Source of the DNA: Blautia obeum ATCC 29174
GTDB taxonomy: Bacteria; Bacillota; Clostridia; Lachnospirales; Lachnospiraceae
NCBI RefSeq assembly: GCF_025147765.1
Contig: NZ_CP102265.1
Coordinates: forward strand, 2,109,001-2,173,000
Direction of reading: 5' to 3'
DNA: 64,000 nucleotides
Under the pieces are notes generated by a model. That model had not been told where the DNA came from. It was given only the letters and a program-made list of their open reading frames with translations, and made no database searches. The position numbers were made by a program, and so were the translations under genes. Below, one piece after another: positions 1 to 7,396 of this stretch (the stretch's first letter is position 1; each line of letters starts with the position of its first letter).

Positions 1-157
1 TGATTTCTTCTTCGTTACCGATGAGGATAATCTTAGCAACTCCCTCTTTCAGAATCTTATCTGTTGCCTCGATAGTTCTCATATCCTCTGTCTCTGGCAG
101 TACGATAGTTTTGATGCTTTTTTTTGCTCTTTCTTTGAGTAAATCAACAAATCCCAT
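1..157 (-). CDS. pta: Phosphate acetyltransferase, N-terminal part (cut by window edge)
   Basis: The first 52 codons are visible, reading MGFVDLLKERAKKSIKTIVL and then PETEDMRTIEATDKILKEG. This is the typical N-terminus of phosphotransacetylase, which interconverts acetyl-CoA and acetyl phosphate in the cytoplasm during acetate-forming fermentation. The start ATG is supported by AAAGGAG about 10 bases upstream. A consensus sigma-A promoter lies about 80 bases upstream of the start. The gene runs off the left edge, so the active site cannot be inspected and ackA linkage is unknown. Other phosphotransacylases such as phosphate butyryltransferase begin differently, so the call is fairly secure. 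Confidence 0.85.
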   Translation of the reverse strand, partial: MGFVDLLKERAKKSIKTIVLPETEDMRTIEATDKILKEGVAKIILIGNEEEI

Positions 158-232
158 GATTAAATGGCTCCTTTCGTTATTTCGGTCATCAGACCGTGTG
201 AGCGTCCAAAATATGACCTCACAGCTAGGTTC

Positions 233-261
233 ATTATACCCCCAGTTCTGGCGCTTTTCAA
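233..261 (-). promoter_or_regulatory. Sigma-A promoter of pta
   Basis: Read on the minus strand, TTGAAA (256-261) is followed by a 17-base spacer and a perfect TATAAT (233-238). The predicted start lies about 70 bases before the pta ATG. Confidence 0.75.
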
Positions 262-429
262 GTAGTTGTCCGTCAGATTCTTCCAAAGAGTGGTATTTTT
301 TGAAGTGCAATTTCATCATTTCTGCCCATACTCTGCTGTTGTTCCAAAATGATTTTCGGTTTTTCTTTATAATTTTTCTGTCAGATGGTACAATATCTGT
401 AAATTCTTTAAGAACAGGCAGGTGTTTTT

Positions 430-1713
430 TTGAAAGTAACCGGAATTATTGCAGAATACAATCCTTTCCACAGAGGGCACAGATATCAGATTGATTATTG
501 CAGGGAAAAGCTGAAATCAGACTACGTGATCATCGCCATGAGCGGTGATTTCGTCCAGCGCGGTGCTCCTGCTCTCCTTCCCAAACATCTGCGTGCAGAA
601 ATGGCACTTCGATGCGGTGCCGATCTTGTACTTGAAATGCCGGTGTCCGTAAGTACTGCCAGTGCAGAGACATTTGCCATGGCCGGTGTTTCCATACTGG
701 ACAATCTGCATGTCGTTGAACAGCTCTGTTTTGGAAGTGAATATGGTGAAGTTTCTGCACTGCAGGAACTTGCTGCTGTCCTTGTAAAAGAACCCAAAGA
801 ATACCGTGTACTTCTGAAAACTTTTTTGAGCGAAGGGCTGTCTTTCCCCGCTGCCAGAAGCCAGGCGCTGATCGAATATTTCAAAGATCCTCATCATTTT
901 GAGGGAGACGATTTTGATGGTATTCTGACGCCACTTCTCACTCAAATCGTACAGATTTTAAATTTACCAAACAACATCCTTGGCATCGAATACTGTAAAG
1001 CATTGCTCCGTTTAGATAGTTCCATCCGGCCGGTCACTTTGAAACGCCAGGGAATGGGATACCATGAAACGTTTCCGGATCAACAGACCGCTTCATCATC
1101 ATTAAATTTTGCTTCTGCTTCCGCGATCCGAAATGCTTTAAAATCAGGTTTTGGCACCAATGAAATTCTAGGGGAACTTCCGGACAATGCCGCATTGGTT
1201 CTGGAAACTGCTGTTAATAAAAATGAATTTCTGCTGGAAGATGACTTTTCTCTTCTGTTGCAGTATTGTCTGTTAAACGAAACTCCTGAATCACTTATCA
1301 GCTATACTGATATGTCAAAAGATCTTGCTGCCAGAATTTGCAATCAGATCAATCATTTTGAAAATTTCACACAGTTCACAGAACTTCTGAAAACCAAAGA
1401 ACTGACTTATACCAGAATTCAGCGCGCTTTGCTCCATACCATCCTGAAGATAAGGGAACAACCAAAAGGAATACCATATGCACGTGTCCTGGGATTCAGA
1501 AAATCTTCTTCCCCTCTGCTTAAAGAAATCAAGCAGCATACAACTATCCCTGTCATCACGAAAGCTGCCGATGCCTCGGGAATTCTTTCAGCAGACGGAC
1601 AGAAAATATGGAATGATAATCTGAGAGCTTCCAATATCTATGAAAGTATTCTGGCTCAGAAAACAGGGCGTCCTTTTGTTCATGAATATCAAAAACAGCT
1701 GGTCCTTTTATAG
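430..1713 (+). CDS. tmcAL: tRNA(Met) cytidine acetate ligase (TmcAL, YlbM family)
   Basis: A 427-residue protein with the N-terminal nucleotidyltransferase signature GIIAEYNPFHRGHRYQ (residues 5-20), including the HIGH-like HRGH. TmcAL uses ATP and acetate to make N4-acetylcytidine at the wobble position of elongator tRNA-Met. Length and the all-alpha C-terminal half match the family. The start is a TTG codon with AGGCAGG just upstream, and no ATG lies nearer to the conserved motif. It is divergent from pta, which is a common neighbour arrangement in Clostridia. A hairpin terminator overlaps its stop codon. Confidence 0.88.
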   Translation: MKVTGIIAEYNPFHRGHRYQIDYCREKLKSDYVIIAMSGDFVQRGAPALLPKHLRAEMALRCGADLVLEMPVSVSTASAETFAMAGVSILDNLHVVEQLCFGSEYGEVSALQELAAVLVKEPKEYRVLLKTFLSEGLSFPAARSQALIEYFKDPHHFEGDDFDGILTPLLTQIVQILNLPNNILGIEYCKALLRLDSSIRPVTLKRQGMGYHETFPDQQTASSSLNFASASAIRNALKSGFGTNEILGELPDNAALVLETAVNKNEFLLEDDFSLLLQYCLLNETPESLISYTDMSKDLAARICNQINHFENFTQFTELLKTKELTYTRIQRALLHTILKIREQPKGIPYARVLGFRKSSSPLLKEIKQHTTIPVITKAADASGILSADGQKIWNDNLRASNIYESILAQKTGRPFVHEYQKQLVLL

Positions 1714-1730
1714 GGCCAGCTGTCCTTTTA
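1695..1730 (+). terminator. Intrinsic terminator of tmcAL
   Basis: Stem 1695-1705 pairs with 1713-1723 (11 bp, one G-U), loop TTTTATA, followed by a T-rich tract. The tmcAL stop codon lies within the hairpin. Confidence 0.7.
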
Positions 1731-1767
1731 TTCTGACAGAATCAGATTTTATCTTAAATCCAAAACA

Positions 1768-2214
1768 TTATTTCACTTTGACTGCTTTAGCTGCAGAATA
1801 AGCGGAGAATACGTCTACACCAGCTTCATTTGCTTTTACGGCACGAACTTTGTAGTAGTATTTTTTGCCTTTCTTAGCAGTTTTATCTGTATATTTTACA
1901 GTAGATCCTTTTGTAATCTCAGCAATCTTAGTATATCTGGAACCTTTCTTTGTAGAACGATAAACAACATATCCTGCTGCACCATTTACTTTCTGCCACT
2001 TCAGGTTTACTTTACCTTTAGAGCTCTTGCCGGATGTAATCTTAGTCTTGCCGATCGTTGTGTTGGAAACAGATGCTGTTGCTGCTGCGCTGCATCCACT
2101 TGTGATTACATCATATTCATCGTCATCATATTTATTATCTGATGGTTTCCAGTTGTATGTTGTGCCATTCTTGCATGCAACTACATAGTAATAGTATTTT
2201 ACACCTGCCTGCGG
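1768..2214 (-). pseudogene. 5'-truncated fibronectin type III surface protein remnant
   Basis: The open frame encodes the end of one FnIII-like domain (VKYYYYVVACKNG) and one complete FnIII domain containing KVNLKWQKVNGAAGYVVYRS and KKYYYKVRAVKANEAG, ending in AVKVK. This Lys/Tyr-rich repeat is common in large secreted proteins of Lachnospiraceae. No start codon with a ribosome site and no signal peptide precede it. Upstream of residue DGPQAG the frame runs into the terminator and the 3' end of the ABC ATPase gene, where its translation looks like noise. I infer that most of the gene was deleted and only the C-terminal 149 codons remain. Confidence 0.65.
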
Positions 2215-2248
2215 GCCGTCATGCCATAAATCTGCAAAAAACTGCAAG

Positions 2249-2283
2249 AAAAAAAGACCTTCCAACGAATAGTCGAAAAGTCT
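2249..2283 (-). terminator. Intrinsic terminator of the trpXYZ-like operon
   Basis: On the minus strand AGACTTTTC pairs with GGAAGGTCT (2275-2283 with 2255-2263, three G-U pairs), followed by a run of seven T. It lies about 30 bases after the ATPase stop. Confidence 0.7.
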
Positions 2284-2314
2284 TTCTCTCACATTCTGCT
2301 TAATCATAAAGCCT

Positions 2315-3103
2315 TTAATCGGACAGCAGGATACGGTCATTATCGAGTGCTTTACCAGCGCCACTTCTGAATTTCTCCAGAAGTCCCTCTACTGTCATAT
2401 TTTTCTTTTCTTCGCCTCCGATATCAAGCACAATATTACCGGAGTCCATCATCAGGATACGGTTACCAAGTTCAATCGCAGACTGCATATTGTGTGTGAT
2501 CATCAGACAGGTAAGCTGATGTTCTTCTACGATCCGTCTGGTAAGATTCAGAACTTTTTCTGCTGTGCCAGGATCAAGTGCTGCTGTATGTTCATCCAAA
2601 AGAAGAAGTTTCGGCGGATTCATTGTCGCCATCAGAAGTGTCAGTGCCTGTCTCTGTCCACCGGAAAGAAGCCCTACCGGATGGCTCATCCGTTCTTCAA
2701 GACCAATATCCAGTTTCTTCAATTCTTCACGAAAGCGTTCTTTTTCCTGACGAGTCGTATGTGAAAGCCATCCTCCCTTACCTGCTGCAAGCGCAAGATT
2801 TTCTTCAATCGTCATGCCCGGTGCAGTTCCACGCATCGGATCCTGATAAAGCCGTCCAATGCTTCTTGCCCGTGCATGCTGCGGCATAAATGTGATATCT
2901 TTGTTATCCAGTTCGATCGAGCCTGTATCGGTCAGGAAATCTCCGCAGATTGCATTGAATAACGTGGACTTTCCAGCGCCATTGGAGCCAATGATCGTTG
3001 CAAAATCTCCCTGTTTCAGTTCCAGAGATAAATCCTCAATTGCTTTTTTCTCGTTTACTGTTCCCGGATTAAATGTCTTGGAAATATGGCTGATTTTTAA
3101 CAT
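2315..3103 (-). CDS. ABC transporter ATP-binding protein (TrpZ-like)
   Basis: 262 residues with Walker A GSNGAGKS (about 39-46), signature LSGGQRQ, Walker B LLLLDEHTAALD and switch His in MITHN. It is the ATPase of an importer whose permease and binding protein lie directly upstream. It belongs to the group paired with PF04392 binding proteins. The insertion PQHARARSIGRLYQDPMRGT is typical of that group. The start has AGGAGG 10 bases upstream. Gene order binding protein, permease, ATPase and a Trp-type T-box leader make tryptophan or a related aromatic compound the likely substrate. The substrate is inferred, while the ATPase call is certain. Confidence 0.9.
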   Translation of the reverse strand: MLKISHISKTFNPGTVNEKKAIEDLSLELKQGDFATIIGSNGAGKSTLFNAICGDFLTDTGSIELDNKDITFMPQHARARSIGRLYQDPMRGTAPGMTIEENLALAAGKGGWLSHTTRQEKERFREELKKLDIGLEERMSHPVGLLSGGQRQALTLLMATMNPPKLLLLDEHTAALDPGTAEKVLNLTRRIVEEHQLTCLMITHNMQSAIELGNRILMMDSGNIVLDIGGEEKKNMTVEGLLEKFRSGAGKALDNDRILLSD

Positions 3104-3106
3104 GAA

Positions 3107-4033
3107 TCATCTGCCTCCTTTTGTATGTGTCATTCTTCTTCGAATCTGTGGCCACTGTTTCTTAAGATATGGACCAGATATTGCAAGAACAACAATGACA
3201 GAGGATACCAGTTTCAACATAAATGCCGGCATATTAAACCGAAGTGCAATCGTATATACAAGGCGGAAGATAAATGAACCAAGAACCATTCCCACTGCTC
3301 TTACAAAGATTCCACCATGTCCCAGAATCGTACCTCCGATCAGCAGAGATGCCAGTGCAATCGTTACCATACCCTGGCCAATATTGATATCTACAGATTT
3401 CTGTGACTGGGACAAAAGACATCCGGAAAGTGCTGTAAATGCATTTGCTACGCAAAGACCAATTACTGTTGTAAACACCGGATTGATCGAAGATGATTTT
3501 ACCATATCTGAATTATTTCCAGTTGCCCTGATTGCAAGACCAAGTCTTGTTTTCAGGAAAAATACCAGAAATATGATCACGAGGATCACTGCGATCGCTG
3601 CAATAATGATATCTTCTCTTCCTTTCAGCGGAGTGCCTGCAAGTGTATCTTTCATCATGGTAAACACGGTGGTCGTCCGGTTCATATTAATAAGAGAAGA
3701 ACCTCCCATCACTGCAATATTCACCGAATACAGTGCAGTGTTAACAATGATTCCGGCAAGCAGACTGTCTACACCGAGCTTTGTCTGCAGGATCGCCGTT
3801 ACAAATCCTGATATAATACCTGCCGCCATAGCAGCTATAATAGACAGAAAAGGATGCCCACTCACAGCTACTACGGCTCCTACAGCAGCGCCAAAAGTAA
3901 AGCAGCCGTCTGTAGAAAGATCGCAGACATTCAGCATAGAATAACTAAGAAACAGAGCAAGAACTGTCAAAGAACAGATCAGTCCAAGCTTCAGAGCAGT
4001 CTCTCCAAGGGAGAGCATAGTTGCAATCGTCAC
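3107..4033 (-). CDS. ABC transporter permease (TrpY-like)
   Basis: 308 residues, almost entirely hydrophobic with about eight to nine membrane segments, of the branched-chain amino acid/ribose permease fold (BPD_transp_2). The first segment reads LGLICSLTVLALFLSYSML and the conserved DLSTDGCFTFGAAVGA follows. It forms the membrane channel of the importer with the neighbouring ATPase, separated by 3 bases. The start is GTG with GGAGG 8 bases upstream. The same family occurs with PF04392 binding proteins in tryptophan/tyrosine importers of Firmicutes. Confidence 0.88.
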   Translation of the reverse strand: MTIATMLSLGETALKLGLICSLTVLALFLSYSMLNVCDLSTDGCFTFGAAVGAVVAVSGHPFLSIIAAMAAGIISGFVTAILQTKLGVDSLLAGIIVNTALYSVNIAVMGGSSLINMNRTTTVFTMMKDTLAGTPLKGREDIIIAAIAVILVIIFLVFFLKTRLGLAIRATGNNSDMVKSSSINPVFTTVIGLCVANAFTALSGCLLSQSQKSVDINIGQGMVTIALASLLIGGTILGHGGIFVRAVGMVLGSFIFRLVYTIALRFNMPAFMLKLVSSVIVVLAISGPYLKKQWPQIRRRMTHTKGGR

Positions 4034-4055
4034 AGTAAATTCCTCCAGTTAATGT

Positions 4056-5081
4056 TTATTTTGCTTCTACATCATCAAAGCTTTCAGCAGTTGTGATTTC
4101 ATTTACCTGTGTGCAGAGAGGCTCAAATGCTTTCTTTACAGTATCAAAATCAAGACCGAGAGCTTCACATGTTTCTGTGTTTACTGTTGCAGTACCATTG
4201 TCAAATGTTTCAACTGCAGTTTCTGATGGTTTTGCTCCATCTACCAGAATATCAGCAATCATATCAGCTGTTTTCTGTCCAAGATTCGCATAGTCAACAC
4301 CATATCCCACAAATGCTCCGTTCAGCGCAAAGGAGTCAGCTCCTGTATAGTGCGGAATTCCGGCTTCGATGAATTTCTCATAAATAGAAAGTTCTGCTGT
4401 CATGATCGTATTGTCAGTAGGTGTAAATACGGCATCTACGCCATCAGCAATCAGTGCTTCTGCTGCAAGCTGTACTTCGTCTGTTGTCGTTCCGGTACGC
4501 TCTACATATTCAATTCCCTGTTCATCCAGGTAATCTTTTGCTTCCTGGATCGCTGTTGTGGATGAATCCTGTCCAACATCATACAGAAGACCGATTTTTT
4601 TTACATCCGGGTTCTGCGCCTGGATCAGTTTCATAATAGAAGAAGTATCCAGATAATCACTGGTTCCTGTGATGTTTGCACCAGGAGCTTCCAGAGAATC
4701 TACAAGTCCGGAACCAACCGGATCAGATACTGCGGAGAAAACAACCGGTGTGTCAGTTCCTTCTGTTGCAGACTGCATACGCATTGCCACCGGTGTAGCC
4801 ACGCCTACCATCAGATCTACATTGTCAGCCTGAAAATCAGAAATGATCTGTTCCATAACGCTGGCATCTGCATTACAGTTATCATAAGATACGTCAAATG
4901 TAACCCCTTTTTCTTCACCGATTTCTTCCAGGCGGGACTGAATATTATCTACAATCTGATTTAAGGAAGCATCATCCACATAATTACAGATACCTACTTT
5001 AAAATCATCTGCCATTACCGGACAGGTCATCATCATAGTTGCTGTTACTGCTGCTGCGATTACTAACATTCTTTTTTTCAT
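4056..5081 (-). CDS. ABC transporter substrate-binding protein, PF04392 type (TrpX-like)
   Basis: 341 residues. A signal sequence MKKRMLVIAAAVTATMMMT is followed by CPVMADD; cleavage after VMA is plausible and there is no classical lipobox. The mature part matches the ABC_sub_bind family (FKVGICNYVDDASLNQIVDN; VFSAVSDPVGSGLV; GLLYDVGQDSS). It should capture the substrate outside the membrane and deliver it to the permease. It is the first gene of the operon. Between it and its probable T-box leader lies an IS200 element. A lipoprotein alternative using the cysteine at residue 20 is possible but weak. Confidence 0.88.
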   Translation of the reverse strand: MKKRMLVIAAAVTATMMMTCPVMADDFKVGICNYVDDASLNQIVDNIQSRLEEIGEEKGVTFDVSYDNCNADASVMEQIISDFQADNVDLMVGVATPVAMRMQSATEGTDTPVVFSAVSDPVGSGLVDSLEAPGANITGTSDYLDTSSIMKLIQAQNPDVKKIGLLYDVGQDSSTTAIQEAKDYLDEQGIEYVERTGTTTDEVQLAAEALIADGVDAVFTPTDNTIMTAELSIYEKFIEAGIPHYTGADSFALNGAFVGYGVDYANLGQKTADMIADILVDGAKPSETAVETFDNGTATVNTETCEALGLDFDTVKKAFEPLCTQVNEITTAESFDDVEAK

Positions 5082-5148
5082 AGTCTTTTTCCTCTCTTTT
5101 CTGCATTTTATGTGTTTCTACATTTCATGTTCCATGAGAAAGTCAAGA

Positions 5149-5167
5149 CCACCGGCTTAGCCGGTGG
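5149..5167. repeat. IS200 subterminal hairpin, tnpA 3' side
   Basis: CCACCGGC TTA GCCGGTGG, a perfect 8-bp stem. In this family such hairpins near the ends are recognised by TnpA. Confidence 0.6.
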
Positions 5168-5258
5168 CTTGCTTTGACCCTATAAGGGTCTATTACCGGC
5201 ACTGGAGTCTAAAGACTCACTGAAATAGGTTCGCCAAGCGCAACATCATTTACCCACT

Positions 5259-5274
5259 AAGCCCTAAAGGGCTT
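5259..5274 (-). terminator. Hairpin just after tnpA
   Basis: AAGCCCT AA AGGGCTT lies 3 bases after the tnpA stop. It lacks a T-run, so it may stabilise RNA or weakly attenuate rather than terminate. Confidence 0.35.
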
Positions 5275-5277
5275 CTT

Positions 5278-5748
5278 TTATTTGTTCGGTTTTACTGGCT
5301 CACCCGTGAACGGGTCAATATACTCTTTCAGTGTCATCTGGTCATATTCCAAATCTTCTTGTAACTGATTTGCTATATATTCCTGTATTTTCTTTGCATT
5401 TTTCCCTACCGTATCTACATAATATCCTCGACACCAGAAATGTCTATTTCCATATTTATATTTTAAATTTGCATGTCTTTCAAATATCATAAGTGTACTT
5501 TTTCCTTTTAAGTACCCTACAAAATACGATACACTTATGCTCGGTGGAATTTCTACTAGCATGTGTACATGATCTGGACATATTTCCGCTTCTACAATTT
5601 TTACACCTTTTCTCTTACATAACATACTCAAAATATTCGCTATATCCTGCTTTATTTTTCCATATGCTACTTTTCTTCTATATTTTGGTGCAAATACAAT
5701 ATGATACTTACAATTCCATTTTGTATGTGATAAACTATTACTATCCAT
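5278..5748 (-). CDS. tnpA: IS200/IS605 family transposase TnpA (Y1 HUH)
   Basis: 156 residues, normal length for IS200 TnpA. The HUH metal-binding motif is H60-V-H62 in CPDHVHMLVEI, and the catalytic tyrosine is probably Y124 in QEYIANQ. The protein nicks single-stranded DNA at hairpin ends to move the element by a peel-and-paste route. AAGGAGG lies 9 bases before the ATG. The frame is intact with all expected catalytic residues, so the element may still be active. It has the same orientation as the T-box and the ABC operon. Confidence 0.92.
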   Translation of the reverse strand: MDSNSLSHTKWNCKYHIVFAPKYRRKVAYGKIKQDIANILSMLCKRKGVKIVEAEICPDHVHMLVEIPPSISVSYFVGYLKGKSTLMIFERHANLKYKYGNRHFWCRGYYVDTVGKNAKKIQEYIANQLQEDLEYDQMTLKEYIDPFTGEPVKPNK

Positions 5749-5841
5749 TTGGATAACCTCCTTTGTCCTTTAATGCGGTTGGCGAACCAACATTATTGTA
5801 ACACAGGAGGTTTTTTACTGTAAGCTGAAGCATTCCTAACT

Positions 5842-5858
5842 CACCTGCATAGCAGGTG
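5842..5858. repeat. IS200 subterminal hairpin, tnpA 5' side
   Basis: CACCTGC ATA GCAGGTG, a perfect 7-bp stem. It marks the approximate second end of the element. Confidence 0.55.
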
Positions 5859-5881
5859 GTTTATTTGTTTCCCAAAGTTCC

Positions 5882-5931
5882 GTTTTTCGGATCAACGAAA
5901 AACTACACAATGGTAAACAGGGCTTTGCCCT
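5882..5931. other. Two short hairpins between T-box terminator and IS200
   Basis: GTTTTTCG-GATCAA-CGAAAAAC (5882-5903) and AGGGC-TTT-GCCCT (5919-5931) are perfect. They could be old leader RNA downstream of the terminator or part of the inserted element. No function can be assigned. Confidence 0.35.
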
Positions 5932-5933
5932 AA

Positions 5934-5968
5934 CAAAAAGAACCGTCCCAAGCTATGCTTGAGACGGT
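5934..5968 (-). terminator. T-box leader terminator
   Basis: On the minus strand ACCGTCTCAAGC ATA GCTTGGGACGGT forms a 12-bp stem (one G-U) followed by TCTTTTT. It is the default-off structure of the T-box leader. Confidence 0.88.
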
Positions 5969-6205
5969 AATAATTTCTTATTATCGCGGTGCCACTCAAA
6001 TTGACGTATCGTCCACTTTCTCATGTACAAACATACACTCCTGATTGGTAACGGGTTCGGTTCCCGTCAGCGCCTACTCTTCAGATTAAAATTTCGGGCT
6101 GCCCTCGGAAGGCCATTCAATAATCTGTTTCATACAGGCTTACACCAACACCTGCTCTCTGGAATGATACGAAATTATTTACTCTTCTTCCTCATCGGTT
6201 TTGAT
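5934..6205 (-). promoter_or_regulatory. T-box leader, predicted tRNA-Trp specificity
   Basis: Read on the minus strand, it has a stem I with AGTA (6180-6183), AGAGAGC and GTTGGTG elements. The specifier loop reads GAA-UGG-C with the codon at 6113-6115, directly before the CUUCC strand of the basal helix, which pairs with GGAAG at 6187-6191. The T-box sequence GAGTGGCACCGCGAT lies at 5983-5997 and the terminator follows. UGG is the Trp codon. The bulge UGGC (5991-5994) would pair with GCCA, the 3' end of a tRNA with discriminator G, as bacterial tRNA-Trp has. Uncharged tRNA-Trp should promote readthrough. The base after the specifier is C rather than the usual purine. The natural target is probably the ABC importer beyond the IS200 element. 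Confidence 0.88.
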
Positions 6206-6212
6206 GTTTTAT

Positions 6213-6241
6213 ACTTTACCACAGGAAATCGTTGCTGTCAA
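6213..6241 (-). promoter_or_regulatory. Promoter of the T-box leader
   Basis: TTGACA (6236-6241), 17 bases, TAAAGT (6213-6218) on the minus strand. The -35 overlaps the stop codon of the upstream regulator gene, and transcription would start just before stem I. Confidence 0.7.
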
Positions 6242-7176
6242 TCATTTTTTAGAAAAGTATCCGCTGGTTTCTGAAAACTCAATGCCAGGGAAAGAGGATC
6301 TATGAAACCATTTTTCGCTAATATAGAAGGATCATATTTCCACAGCTGCACTTCTGCCTGTGTTTCTGCATTCAGAAGTTCTTTACTTCCCGATAGATGA
6401 AATGTTTTTTTATTCACTGCATAGCACGGAACTTCTTCTTCCGCGTCTTTTCCGATACGGATAAGTGCCGAATTGCCCGAAAGGAAACGCTCTGAAATAT
6501 CTGTTCCCTCTTCCAGTTCCTTTTTACTTATAAATACAGTTTCTGCTACAGGAGTACTCAAAGCATCTTCCAGCTGCTGCAGGATCACATTTCGTTCTTC
6601 TGTTCCTTTCAGATATTTCTGCACACCGGTTTTGCCGGTTTCAAACAAACCAGTCTCCTCCAGCTGGCGAAACGCACGCGTTACAGTCATCGCTGAACAG
6701 CCAAGTATTTTTACCATATCATTCATGTAAAGACAATTTTCCTGCTGATAATACCAGTAGAAGAGCAGTAGCTGTGTAAAGGGCTGAAACGTATCCGAAG
6801 TCTTGATTTCCTTTATATATTTTTCCTGAAGATATATTCCCATAAACGGCAGATAAAGCTGGATTCCTACTACAATAAAGGGAAGATGTGCATGAATAAA
6901 AGCATCTCTGTGATAACAATCCATCTTATCAAAAACAAACACAACCGGCAGTGATTCCTCCATCTGAATTCGCCGGATCTGCTTTTTAAGCGAACCAATC
7001 TGATTCAGCTTTTTCTTCGGACTGAGAAAAATACAGCGAATATCATCAAGCTCCGCAAGTCGCATATCGTAGCGCTCTGTAATATAAAACGGCAGTTCCA
7101 GTTCACCTTTCCAGTGGTGAAACTGCACCGATATTCCCAGTATTTTTTCTATATAGCTTTTTATTTGTTCATTCAT
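6238..7176 (-). CDS. Winged-helix DNA-binding protein of unknown family
   Basis: 312 residues. The region around residues 150-190 (NDMVKILGCSAMTVTRAFRQ, then LEETGLFETGKTGVQKYLKG) is a clear helix-turn-helix with wing, MarR/GntR-like. The N-terminal 130 residues are mixed alpha/beta with no recognised motif (PVVFVFDKMDCYHRDAFI). The C-terminal part contains SGNSALIRIG and PCYAVNKKTFHLSG, resembling a predicted ligand or toxin-antitoxin regulator fold, but I cannot name it. The ribosome site AAAGGAGA lies 16 bases before the ATG. A perfect 18-bp palindrome with extra half-sites sits just upstream and suggests autoregulation. Confidence 0.7.
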   Translation of the reverse strand: MNEQIKSYIEKILGISVQFHHWKGELELPFYITERYDMRLAELDDIRCIFLSPKKKLNQIGSLKKQIRRIQMEESLPVVFVFDKMDCYHRDAFIHAHLPFIVVGIQLYLPFMGIYLQEKYIKEIKTSDTFQPFTQLLLFYWYYQQENCLYMNDMVKILGCSAMTVTRAFRQLEETGLFETGKTGVQKYLKGTEERNVILQQLEDALSTPVAETVFISKKELEEGTDISERFLSGNSALIRIGKDAEEEVPCYAVNKKTFHLSGSKELLNAETQAEVQLWKYDPSILAKNGFIDPLSLALSFQKPADTFLKND

Positions 7177-7216
7177 TTTCTTATTAGTGAAGTCTCCTTT
7201 ATATCCTTTAAAGTCA

Positions 7217-7276
7217 ATATAACATTATTTTTCATTTTTATCATATATTATGTTATAACATAATTATTATGTTAAA
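7217..7276. promoter_or_regulatory. Palindromic operator cluster upstream of the winged-helix gene
   Basis: 7247-7264 is a perfect 18-bp palindrome, ATTATGTTATAACATAAT. Additional half-sites ATTATGTTA (7267-7275) and TAACATTATT (about 7220-7229) flank it. The sequence is very AT-rich and lies 70 bases upstream of the gene's start. Confidence 0.6.
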
Positions 7277-7348
7277 TAAAGTATTTTCAGTAATCTTCTA
7301 AACTTTCAATAAAAAAACGTTTAGAATTACATCAAAGGATGATAAGAC

Positions 7349-7382
7349 AAAAAATCCCCGGGGCTCTGCTTCTCCCCAGGGA
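7349..7382 (-). terminator. Intrinsic terminator of the polA-UPF0210 operon
   Basis: TCCCTGGGG pairs with CCCCGGGGA (7374-7382 with 7355-7363) on the minus strand, followed by six T. It lies 15 bases after the UPF0210 stop. Confidence 0.85.
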
Positions 7383-7396
7383 AATACGTTTTAAAA

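Larger units (their letters stand above)
5137..5868 (-). mobile_element. IS200-type insertion sequence (single tnpA, subterminal hairpins)
   Basis: A single Y1 transposase gene is bracketed by short perfect hairpins, 5149-5167 (8-bp stem, TTA loop) on the 3' side and 5842-5858 (7-bp stem, ATA loop) on the 5' side, as in IS200/IS605 elements, which lack terminal inverted repeats and target duplications. Further hairpins lie at 5176-5190, 5205-5218 and 5259-5274. A GGTTCGCCAA/TTGGCGAACC pair at 5228 and 5777 flanks tnpA. The exact ends cannot be set without an empty site, so the boundaries are approximate. There is no tnpB. It separates the T-box leader from the transporter operon. Confidence 0.75.
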
